Shown here piece by piece: positions 1-7,096 of a stretch of 35,668 nt of DNA; within the stretch, counting starts at the first letter, position 1, and each line of letters begins with the position of its first letter. Origin of the DNA: an uncultured Prevotellaceae bacterium (GTDB lineage Bacteria > Bacteroidota > Bacteroidia > Bacteroidales > Bacteroidaceae); the NCBI GenBank assembly GCA_900318775.1, contig ONLY01000026.1, positions 1 through 35,668 on the forward strand. Reading direction: 5' to 3'. Both the position numbers and the translations under genes were made by a program. Below the pieces are notes generated by a model. The model was not told where the DNA came from. It worked only from the letters and a program-made list of their open reading frames with translations, and ran no database searches.

Positions 1-30
1 AGGTAAGTGAAAATTCTGACATGGCAAAAT

Positions 31-55
31 CCTGGGCAACTTTTTGTTGCTCAGG
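31..55. terminator. Hairpin, possible terminator
   Basis: CCTGGGCAAC (31-40) pairs with GTTGCTCAGG (46-55) across a TTTTT loop: ten pairs, one of them G-U. On the minus strand it is followed by ATTTTGCC, so it could end a minus-strand transcript. On the plus strand there is no T tract. It could equally end a gene left of the window. Confidence 0.4.
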
Positions 56-211
56 CACTTATAAATAATGTTAAACTATAGTGTTGCGGAATTAAGGCTG
101 TAGTCATATCTTCTATCAACAGTTATTTGTATTTATACGCTTCTGTTGGCTGAATATCAAAAGGTATTCTTTCAAAAGCGCCCTCATGGAATTGTTGTTG
201 TGATTCGGAAA

Positions 212-241
212 CAAAGGTACTGAAAAAGCAAGATATGTCAA
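212..241 (-). promoter_or_regulatory. Minus-strand promoter pointing out of the window
   Basis: Reading the minus strand, TTGAC (241-237) is followed after 17 bases by TACCTTTG (219-212), the Bacteroidetes -7 box. Transcription would start near 206 and run left towards the hairpin at 31-55. I see no convincing coding region on the minus strand of 1-206, only ORFs of about 20 codons. The product may therefore be a small RNA of about 150-180 bases or the leader of a gene outside the window. Confidence 0.4.
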
Positions 242-291
242 TAATTCAAGCTCATTTGTTCTGCTTATGTAAGTTTTTTATGTACAGCGAG

Positions 292-321
292 TTTACCAGT
301 CATGAATTTTAGCTACCTTTG
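292..321 (+). promoter_or_regulatory. Promoter of xpt operon
   Basis: TTTA (292-295) and TACCTTTG (314-321) are separated by 18 bases, which fits the Bacteroidetes TTTG/TAnnTTTG promoter. The start would be near 327, leaving a leader of about 35 bases before the ATG at 361. A second TATCTTTG at 345-352 lies too close to the ATG to leave more than a leaderless message. The leader is too short for a purine riboswitch. Confidence 0.5.
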
Positions 322-360
322 CAACTTCGAACGAAAAAACAATTTATCTTTGATCATAGC

Positions 361-981
361 ATGAATTTCTTAGAAGAGAAGATTCTCCTTGACGGAGTTA
401 TTAAAGAAGGAAACATCTTGAAGGTGGATAGTTTCCTGAACCATCAGATTGACATAGACATCATGCGTCAAATCGCGTATGAGTTTCAACGTCGTTTCAG
501 GGGCATAAAGATTAGTAAGATACTGACGATTGAAGCCAGCGGTATTGCCATCGCCACGCTGTTGGGCAATCTTTATGATGTGCCTGTGGTGTTTGCCAAG
601 AAAAGCGAGACAGCCAACAGCACAGATGACAAGTATGTGTCGCATGCCTACTCGTTCACCCACAAGAAGATGAATAACGTATTCATTTCAAAGCCCTATA
701 TGCATGCTACCGACAAGGTGCTGATTGTGGATGACTTTTTGGCCGACGGTCAGGCTATGCATGCATTGATAGACTTGGTTCATCAGGCCGGTGGTGAAGT
801 GGCTGGTGTCGGCATTGCTGTGGAAAAAGGTCAGCAGCAAGGTGGACGGATTCTCCGTGGGGAAGGTTATCGGGTGGAGTCTATCGCCATCATTGATTCA
901 ATGGATTGGCAGACACAGACCATTCGATTCCGTCAGCAACCAGAACGAAAATTGGAAAATGCTCAGCTGAAAGCATTATAA
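361..981 (+). CDS. xpt: Xanthine phosphoribosyltransferase
   Basis: This 206-residue protein transfers phosphoribose from PRPP to xanthine, giving XMP for guanine nucleotide synthesis in the cytoplasm. The ATG at 361 (MNFLEEKILLDG) is chosen because Xpt proteins begin this way. An in-frame TTG at 319 would overlap the -7 promoter box. Family marks are the N-terminal GNILKVDSFLNHQ segment, TIEASGIA near residue 57, and the PRPP-binding motif VLIVDDFLADGQA near residues 120-132 with its two adjacent aspartates. Length is normal for the family, usually about 190-205 residues. A nucleobase permease begins 37 bases downstream, so uptake and salvage are probably expressed together. Identity is firm; preference for xanthine over guanine is inferred from the family. 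Confidence 0.93.
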   Translation: MNFLEEKILLDGVIKEGNILKVDSFLNHQIDIDIMRQIAYEFQRRFRGIKISKILTIEASGIAIATLLGNLYDVPVVFAKKSETANSTDDKYVSHAYSFTHKKMNNVFISKPYMHATDKVLIVDDFLADGQAMHALIDLVHQAGGEVAGVGIAVEKGQQQGGRILRGEGYRVESIAIIDSMDWQTQTIRFRQQPERKLENAQLKAL

Positions 982-1018
982 TTTGTGCGATACAATTTAA
1001 CTTCATAATCAATTATTC

Positions 1019-2332
1019 ATGGTGGATAACAAAAAACGTATTTATCAGTTGGATGGCCGTGTGCCTTTGGTGCAAGCTGTTCCATTTGGTCTTCAGCATG
1101 TGCTGGCGATGTTTGTGGCCAACATCACCCCTATTATCATCTTAGCAAATGTGGTGGGCATTGAGCAAACTCTCAGTGGTGCCTTGATTCAGAACTGCAT
1201 GATTATTGCGGGTATCGGAACGCTGATTCAGCTTTATCCTATTTGGCGCATCGGTTCACGCCTGCCTATCGTCATGGGTATCAGCTTCACTTTCCTGTCG
1301 TTGGCCATATTCATTGGAACCACCCAGGGAATGGGTGCCTTGATGGGTGCCGTTGTCATTGGCGGTATCATGGAGGGTCTGCTGGGACTTTTTGCCAAGT
1401 ACTGGTTGTTTATCATTTCGCGTGTGGTAGCTGCCACCGTGGTGACCGCTATAGGATTCTCGTTGTTGCCTATTGGCGCTAATTCTTTTGCAGGCGGTCA
1501 GGGCGCAGCCGACTTCGGCTCAACACAAAACTGGATTGTCGGAACCTTTACACTTCTTACCTGTTTAGGCTTCCAAATTTTTGCTAAAGGCTTTTTACGT
1601 TCCCTTTCTGTGCTCATTGGCTTGCTTGCTGGCTACATCCTTGCTGTGTGCATGGGCATGGTCGATTTCTCTGGCCTTCAGCATGCTCCGCTTCTTGAAT
1701 TGCCTCGTTTCATGCCGTTTGACCTCGAATTTAATTGGGGGGCCATTCTCTCTATTATTGCGATTTATATGGTTTCTGCTACTGAAACGATTGGCGATAC
1801 AAATGCCCTTTGTGTGAGTGCGCTGAACCGTTCTCCACACAAAGTGGAATTGGGTGCCAGCATCTCTTGTGATGGATTTGTCAGCAGCTTAGCGGGTCTC
1901 TTTGGCTGTACTCCTATTACTTCTTTCAGTCAGAATGTAGGTCTTGCTGCCATGTCGGGTGTGGTAAACCGTTTTGCCATTGCTACGGGTGCTTGTATCA
2001 TGATTTTAGGTGGTATCTTCCCTCCTGTGGGAGCAATGCTCACCACGATTCCTCAAGCCGTTCTTGGCGGCTGCACCATCATGATGTTTGGCTCAATTAT
2101 GTTTGCTGGTTTTGGAATGTTGTCAAAGTGCGGCTTTACTGATCGCAACATGATTATTGTGTCCCTCTCGCTCAGTATCGGCTTGGGCTTTACGCAGGCT
2201 ACGGGAATGTTCTCTATTTTCCCTCAGATTGTCCAAACTGTCTTTGCGGAGAACTGCGTGGCAGTGGTGTTCTTGCTGGCTGTCATCCTTAACCTTGTGC
2301 TGCCTAACAAGCCGCCTAGAAAATACGCATAA
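1019..2332 (+). CDS. NCS2-family xanthine/uracil permease
   Basis: A 437-residue inner-membrane protein of the nucleobase:cation symporter-2 family, which imports xanthine, uric acid or uracil with protons. It is hydrophobic throughout, with about 12-14 membrane segments. Family segments include the N-terminal PLVQAVPFGLQHVLAMFVANITP, the ATETIGDT stretch near residue 255 with its conserved acidic residue, and the QNVGLAAMSGVVNR signature near residue 305. Start ATG 1019 follows xpt by 37 bases, and nadD begins four bases after its stop, indicating a three-gene operon. Neighbouring xpt makes xanthine the likeliest substrate, but the sequence alone does not exclude uracil. Confidence 0.9.
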   Translation: MVDNKKRIYQLDGRVPLVQAVPFGLQHVLAMFVANITPIIILANVVGIEQTLSGALIQNCMIIAGIGTLIQLYPIWRIGSRLPIVMGISFTFLSLAIFIGTTQGMGALMGAVVIGGIMEGLLGLFAKYWLFIISRVVAATVVTAIGFSLLPIGANSFAGGQGAADFGSTQNWIVGTFTLLTCLGFQIFAKGFLRSLSVLIGLLAGYILAVCMGMVDFSGLQHAPLLELPRFMPFDLEFNWGAILSIIAIYMVSATETIGDTNALCVSALNRSPHKVELGASISCDGFVSSLAGLFGCTPITSFSQNVGLAAMSGVVNRFAIATGACIMILGGIFPPVGAMLTTIPQAVLGGCTIMMFGSIMFAGFGMLSKCGFTDRNMIIVSLSLSIGLGFTQATGMFSIFPQIVQTVFAENCVAVVFLLAVILNLVLPNKPPRKYA

Positions 2333-2336
2333 CCCA

Positions 2337-2918
2337 ATGAGAATTGGCATCTATGGTGGTAGTTTTAACCCTATCCATAAGGGACACACTGAGTTGGCCG
2401 CATCTATTGTGCGGCAAGGCTTAGTGGATGAACTATGGCTGTTGGTGTCGCCGCTGAACCCCTTGAAGCAAGGTGCGACTAGTGATATCGAGGAGTATGA
2501 GCACCGGCTTGACATGGCGCGTTTGGCTACTGAAAATATTGAAGGTGTGAAGGTGTCGGATTTTGAACGGCACCTTCCTCTTCCTTCTTACACTATTACA
2601 ACGCTGAACGAACTTCGTAAAGCATATCCAGAGTATGAGTTCGTTCTCGTCATTGGCGCAGATAATTGGCGTCGTTTCCCGTGTTGGTATCATGCGCAAG
2701 AAATCGTGGATACATATTCTATCCTCATCTATCGCCGTCCTGGTTGCGAGTTGGACGAAGTGATGCTCCCACCATCTGTGCATGTGGTGGAGACGCCTTT
2801 GTATGATGTCAGTTCCACCCAAATTCGCGAATCTGTCAAGCAAGGGTGCATCATGCGCCATTGGTTGGACGAAAAAGTGTTAGCCTATATCAAACAGCAC
2901 CATTGTTATAGCGCTTAA
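2337..2918 (+). CDS. nadD: Nicotinate-nucleotide adenylyltransferase
   Basis: A 193-residue enzyme that adenylates nicotinate mononucleotide to deamido-NAD, the penultimate step of NAD synthesis. The nucleotidyltransferase signature GGSFNPIHKGH lies near residues 7-17, and the second ATP-binding motif SSTQIR (ISSTxIR type) is near residue 163. Length fits NadD. Start ATG 2337 is set by the signature beginning at residue 7; longer in-frame extensions would run into the permease gene. It begins four bases after the permease stop, so translation is probably coupled. No clear terminator is visible before the convergent broken gene at 3013. Confidence 0.93.
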   Translation: MRIGIYGGSFNPIHKGHTELAASIVRQGLVDELWLLVSPLNPLKQGATSDIEEYEHRLDMARLATENIEGVKVSDFERHLPLPSYTITTLNELRKAYPEYEFVLVIGADNWRRFPCWYHAQEIVDTYSILIYRRPGCELDEVMLPPSVHVVETPLYDVSSTQIRESVKQGCIMRHWLDEKVLAYIKQHHCYSA

Positions 2919-3012
2919 GCAAGTCGGGGATTTCCTTTTGCCTTGCCGATTCTTTGTGTTTGAATGGTGCGCCTTTTATGAAAGGTAATACCAGAGGGAA
3001 TATAGTTTCTCT

Positions 3013-5088
3013 TTAGAACTTCCATCTTATTTGTACTTGCAAATCTTCTCGGTGGTTGGCGTTGATTCGTTCCAACCCGCTGCTGATGTTGTTTCGGTTG
3101 AAATATTTCGTTATGCCGATTTTTGTGTTGATGAAGAGGGATTGCTTGAAGAGAGGGATGGAAGCGAGCAGGGAAGAGCGTATTCCTCTATAATAATATA
3201 ATGTAGAGCCGAAAGCGTATAGGAGAGATGGCTCGTAGTGAGAGATACGTGCATTGTAGGTATCTGTGTTGAAATAGGTAAGTCCGAAGTCCAATCTGCA
3301 TTTTGTATTTAGGCTTTGCCAACGGATGTTTTCTCCGATGGCAAAACCTGTTTCATTGGGATTGTTTCCGAAGGTGATGAGGTTTCCCGTGATTGAAGTA
3401 CGAATGGTTACTGATGGGGAAAGGCTATAACTCAATTGTAGTTTGAGGTTTTGGTGCGTGTCATAGTTGAGCACTTTTGTGGACTTCGTCTTAGTTTCGT
3501 AGACGAAGTCTTTTTGCTTTGCCTTGATGCGATAACGTGCTAAGAGACTCCATCGCAGGCGTGGAGAATAGAGCGCTTGTATCATGCCTTCATAGCCATA
3601 TGTGCTTGCCGATGCATTCTGCTTTAACCATGGGAAATACATGGCGTCCACATAGGCTTCAAGGTCTGTATAGCGGATAGACTTGGATGTCCATCCTAAG
3701 AGGATTCCTTGCTCATTTTGGACTTTAGAGTTCTCGCCAAATGCTTTGCCGTTTATGCTGACAAATTTGGCACCATAGTAGCGTCCAATGAGGATGAGAT
3801 AATTGGATGGGGCCACTTTTAGGCGAATGGTGTTAAGGCTGGCGGTTCCGTTCTGTCGCTCGGTGTGACTGAATGCGGTTTCGCCACTGAAGGAAATGGT
3901 ATGGAAACTGTAGGCATAGGAAAGGCTTCCGACAACAAAGTCTTGTCCGCTTGCCTCATATTGTCGGTATGTGCTGGCGAGGGTGTTATGGCGTGGCAGG
4001 AGTGGTAAGTCGAAATGGGTAGCTATGCCTGTGGCTGATAGGCGGAGAGCGTTGTGCTCCCAATATATGTTTCCGCCTATGTTGGTGATATGGAGGTTGT
4101 CTTTCTTGCTCCGCTCTAAGCGTGTGCGATGCAAGCCGTCAGTTTTGAGTGATGAGATGCCAGTGGAATCGTTATTATATGTGCCATCTGCAAGCTGGTA
4201 GGAGCCGAATGCGGAGAACTTCCAATGCTTTAACAGAATAGTGGCTGCCGCACCTGAAAAATAGCCGGATTCATTTGTGGAAGAATGTTTAGTAATGCCT
4301 GCGTTCATGCGGTTGGCTGTGTTGAGCATCATGGCCTTGCTGAACTTCATGCCGCTGTTGATGGCTAATCCCTTGCCGAAACTTAGGCGATAGTTGCCGA
4401 TGATGGCTCGCTCCACGCAACCGATGTTTCTCAGCATCATATAGCCTGCCAAATAGTCCACACCTCGCTCTCAAGCATCCTTCTCTATCTGTATGCCTGC
4501 CAGCAGACGATTGCTGGCAGAATAGGCATATCGAAAGGCATGGTGAAAATTATCTCCACGATATACTTTGTTGGGTGATTTCTTTAATACGTCAGGAGAC
4601 ACGTCTTTGTATCCTTCCTTGGTGTAGAAGGGTATGTCTGTGCGCCAAATGGTCTCGTGAGAACTGTGCTTTAGAAGTTGCTGGAGTGTTGGTATGTATT
4701 GGGGCTGCTCTATTTTTTCTGCCTTCACAAACAGCCGTAACATTTCACGCTCTTTCTTGCTTAGGCTTTTTATCATCATCAATTCTCCTAAACTTATCAT
4801 CGGTCCATAGCGGTCCACATATTGCAATATGTCAGTGATTTGTTCTTCGGCAAGAAAAGGCATCTCTTCCATGTCTTCTTTCGTGGCAATATTGAGATTC
4901 AGAGGATTTAAGTGCTGCTCATAGAGCCGTTCCATTGTCTCTTCGTCTATAGATTCCTCGCCGGCATCTTCCAGTATTACTGCCACAAACTCATCCCACG
5001 TCATCCGATGGACTTCTTGGCTTGTTTGGCCAGAAGCATAAGTGAAGGCGTAGATAAAAATAAAAAATGTACAGATTAAGTATTTCAT
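3013..5088 (-). pseudogene. Helix-hairpin-helix/outer-membrane barrel protein, broken by in-frame TGA
   Basis: The reading frame runs unbroken from ATG 5088 to 3013 except for one TGA at 4473-4471. The first part (about 205 residues) has a signal peptide (MKYLICTFFIFIYAFTYASG) and a ComEA-like helix-hairpin-helix region (NPLNLNIATKEDMEEMPFLAEEQITDILQY). The second (about 480 residues) is rich in alternating aromatic strands and ends in IRWKF, typical of an outer-membrane beta barrel. In Bacteroidetes I know these as one protein. The residues on either side, EKDA and ERGVDYLAGYMMLRN, read on smoothly, so one substitution such as GGA to TGA explains the break. Other genes here end in TGA, so it is a true stop. 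A promoter (TTTG 5136-5133, 20 bases, TACCTTTG 5112-5105) remains. The function of the family is unknown to me. Confidence 0.8.
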
Positions 5089-5104
5089 CACTCTAAGTTG
5101 GGCT

Positions 5105-5136
5105 CAAAGGTAGGGCCTTTTCTCCGTATATCCAAA
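5105..5136 (-). promoter_or_regulatory. Promoter of the broken HHH/barrel gene
   Basis: On the minus strand TTTG (5136-5133), a 20-base spacer and TACCTTTG (5112-5105) match the Bacteroidetes consensus, with the gene's ATG 17 bases beyond. The promoter looks intact although the gene carries a nonsense codon, which suggests recent inactivation. Confidence 0.6.
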
Positions 5137-5166
5137 CTTTGCAACCGGATTGCAAAACATTCTGTG

Positions 5167-5174
5167 TACCTTTG
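5167..5174 (+). promoter_or_regulatory. -7 box for the metal permease gene
   Basis: TACCTTTG matches TAnnTTTG and lies 26 bases before ATG 5201. The nearest TTTG (5138-5141) is 25 bases upstream, longer than usual, so only the -7 element is well supported. It is divergent from the promoter at 5105-5136. Confidence 0.45.
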
Positions 5175-5200
5175 TGGCGAAATTTGAAAAAAGACTTAAT

Positions 5201-6601
5201 ATGGAATATGTTTTGAATGTATTGCAGGCCGTGTTGGGGATTGTCAATGAAATGTCTCCATACTTGCTGTTAGGCTTCCTGCTGGCAGGCATCATGCATG
5301 CCTTTATCCCCGATGGATGGTACACGAAATATCTTAGTGGCAACACATTCCGTTCTGTCGTTAATGCTGCGATCTTCGGGGTGCCGCTGCCCTTGTGCTC
5401 TTGTGGCGTAATACCAACAGCCATGTCCCTCCGTCGTGAAGGTGCTAGCAAAGGTGCGGTGGTCTCTTTTTTGATTGCTACGCCTCAAACGGGTGTTGAC
5501 AGCATCTTTGCTACCTATTCGTTGATGGGATTGCCTTTTGCTGTGGTGAGACCGGTTGCAGCATTGTTTACGGCTATTATTGGCGGAACATTCGTTAATT
5601 GGAGTGGCCAAAGCGAGAAACCCTCAGCGTTGGAAGATGCATCTCGCTCCTGTTCGGGACAGCTGCATCTGTCCTTCGCAAATCGTTGTGTGGAAGCCCT
5701 TAAATTCGGTTTTGTGGAGATGATGGAGGATATTGGCAAATGGCTTGTCGTCGGTCTTATTGTGGCAGGTCTCATCACTGTGCTGGTTCCCGATTCGTTC
5801 TTCTCTGTTTTTAAGGACAATACATTGCTTAGCATGCTCCTTGTGCTCTGTGTCAGCGTGCCCATGTACATTTGTGCTACAGGAAGTATTCCCATAGCTG
5901 TGGCACTTATGATGAAAGGACTTACGCCTGGGGCAGCCCTCGTCATGCTCATGGCTGGTCCTGCCTGCAACGTGGCAAGCATCCTTGTGGTTAACAAGGT
6001 GCTGGGTAAGAAGACTCTTCTGCTCTATCTTGTGGCCATTGTGGGAGGTTCCATTCTCTTTGGCTTCGGAATAGACTATCTTCTGCCGCGCGAGTGGTTT
6101 ACCGACCATCTGAATAGCACTCTTGCTTGCTGTCATGATGTGGCAGGCTGGTTTGAGTGGCTTTGTACCGGTGTCCTCGCTTTGCTTCTGCTCAATGTGC
6201 TTCGTATGAAACTGATGCACCAATCGGCTTGCAGTTGTGGACTTGAGCATAGTGGACATTGTCATTGTCATGAGCATCATGCCGCTTGTTGCTGTCATGC
6301 CGATGAGGCAGAGTGCCATTGTCATGAAGAGGAGGCATGCTCGGCTTCGGCAGAAGAATTATGTGAAACGCGCACCTATCGGATTAAAGGCATGACCTGT
6401 AATCATTGTCGTGCCAACGCAGAGAAGGTCGTCCGTTCAGTTCCAGGCGTGGAGTCGGTCTCCGTGGACCTTCAAAGCGGGATTGCTACAGTTGTTGGCG
6501 ATGCCATAGATGACTCTGCTGTGCGTGAAGCAGTAGAAAGCATAGGTTTTACACTCGAAAGCTGGGTGATTCCCGTAAGGGATATGGACATGTCAGAATA
6601 G
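5201..6601 (+). CDS. SO_0444-type Cu/Zn efflux permease with His-rich loop and HMA domain
   Basis: A 466-residue inner-membrane permease of the ArsP/SO_0444 family, thought to export copper or zinc. Membrane segments fill residues 1-345. The metal-site motif PLPLCSCGVIPTA is near residue 63, with a second family block (CATGSIPIAVALMMKGLTPG) near 228. A cytoplasmic stretch near 345-385 is packed with His and Cys (CSCG, HCHCHEHH, CCCH, CHCHEEE). A C-terminal heavy-metal-associated domain follows (GMTCNHC near residue 397, then a standard ferredoxin-like fold sequence). The HMA domain probably hands metal to the channel. ATG 5201 is chosen because the TTG-type start at 5150 precedes the -7 box. 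The gene stands alone, with a strong hairpin downstream. The metal is inferred from the family. Confidence 0.88.
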   Translation: MEYVLNVLQAVLGIVNEMSPYLLLGFLLAGIMHAFIPDGWYTKYLSGNTFRSVVNAAIFGVPLPLCSCGVIPTAMSLRREGASKGAVVSFLIATPQTGVDSIFATYSLMGLPFAVVRPVAALFTAIIGGTFVNWSGQSEKPSALEDASRSCSGQLHLSFANRCVEALKFGFVEMMEDIGKWLVVGLIVAGLITVLVPDSFFSVFKDNTLLSMLLVLCVSVPMYICATGSIPIAVALMMKGLTPGAALVMLMAGPACNVASILVVNKVLGKKTLLLYLVAIVGGSILFGFGIDYLLPREWFTDHLNSTLACCHDVAGWFEWLCTGVLALLLLNVLRMKLMHQSACSCGLEHSGHCHCHEHHAACCCHADEAECHCHEEEACSASAEELCETRTYRIKGMTCNHCRANAEKVVRSVPGVESVSVDLQSGIATVVGDAIDDSAVREAVESIGFTLESWVIPVRDMDMSE

Positions 6602-6617
6602 CTTGATCCTAACATCT

Positions 6618-6700
6618 TAAAAAACCGATGTGTCCCACATCGGTTAAACAAAGTGCCCCACATCGATTCACCGATGTGGGGCACTTTGTTTCTGGGATTA
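6618..6700 (+). repeat. Palindromic repeat, copy 1
   Basis: Two hairpins lie side by side. ACCGATGTG (6624-6632) pairs with CACATCGGT (6636-6644). Next, a perfect 20-base-pair stem joins 6646-6665 to 6672-6691 around a six-base loop; its core is GTGCCCCACATCG/CGATGTGGGGCAC. The second hairpin could end the permease transcript. A related unit lies at 16688-16745, and the similarity extends past the stem into the next 25 or so bases, so this is a dispersed element and not simply a terminator. Confidence 0.7.
6646..6691 (+). terminator. 20-bp hairpin after the permease gene
   Basis: The stem 6646-6665/6672-6691 is perfect, with AAACAAAG on the left and CTTTGTTT on the right, so either strand sees a T-rich 3' arm. 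It sits 45 bases after the permease stop. It is probably a terminator, formed within a dispersed palindromic repeat. Confidence 0.5.
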
Positions 6701-6833
6701 ATGAGGCATCTCTTTTGACACGCCTTTGTATCTTTCTGCTTCATGCCCTCTTGGAGACTCCTAAAATATCTTCTTGTCCATGTTTTCAACACTGGCTGGA
6801 TAGCTGCAGCACTATAGCTGGAGACTTAAGGGC

Positions 6834-6899
6834 AAAAAAAATGGGTTGCCGCTGCAACCCGAACCTTTGTTAACCTTAAATCTAATACTATGAAAAACA
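6834..6899 (-). ncRNA. Small RNA with own promoter and intrinsic terminator
   Basis: On the minus strand TTGAC (6935-6931), 18 bases and TATCTTTG (6912-6905) form a promoter with a start near 6899. The transcript of about 65 bases runs through a conserved-looking single-stranded stretch (CATAGTATTAGATTTAAGG, 6892-6874). It ends at a GGGTTGC/GCAACCC hairpin (6860-6854 with 6849-6843) followed by A and eight T (6841-6834). There is no ORF of note. From memory it resembles the multi-copy Bacteroidales-1 type RNAs, which also have a TAnnTTTG promoter at one end and a terminator at the other. The name needs a covariance search. Its role is unknown. Confidence 0.7.
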
Positions 6900-6904
6900 C
6901 GTTG

Positions 6905-6935
6905 CAAAGATATATGGTTTTGTGGATATTGTCAA
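6905..6935 (-). promoter_or_regulatory. Promoter of the small RNA
   Basis: TTGAC (6935-6931) and TATCTTTG (6912-6905) are 18 bases apart on the minus strand. The -33 element lies inside the left arm of a 15-base inverted repeat (6928-6942 with 6967-6981). Confidence 0.6.
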
Positions 6936-6981
6936 GAAAAAAATAAAAAAATAGCGAAGAAAGTTGTTTTTTCTTGACAAT
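6928..6981. repeat. 15-bp inverted repeat between the small RNA and recJ
   Basis: ATTGTCAAGAAAAAA (6928-6942) is the reverse complement of TTTTTTCTTGACAAT (6967-6981), with 24 AT-rich bases between. Each arm carries TTGACAAT pointing outwards. The left copy serves the small RNA promoter. The right copy could start transcription towards recJ, but I see no good -7 box after it. A shared regulator site is another possibility. The rest of 6982-7096 shows nothing further. Confidence 0.5.
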
Positions 6982-7096
6982 AATCAATAAAAGGGCGTAA
7001 AAAGGGCCTAAAAAATAAAATCATAAGGTGAAAATGGTGCGTATGTCATTTATTATCCTTAATTTTACATCGTAAATAAGAAATGAAAACTAAATA

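Noticed and set aside
240..360. A purine riboswitch ahead of xpt.
   Set aside because: The likely leader is only about 35 bases, and no aptamer-like three-way junction or terminator is visible.
4471..4473. Recoding of TGA as selenocysteine or tryptophan.
   Set aside because: Several neighbouring genes end in TGA, no SECIS-like element or Sec genes are seen, and the position suits glycine.
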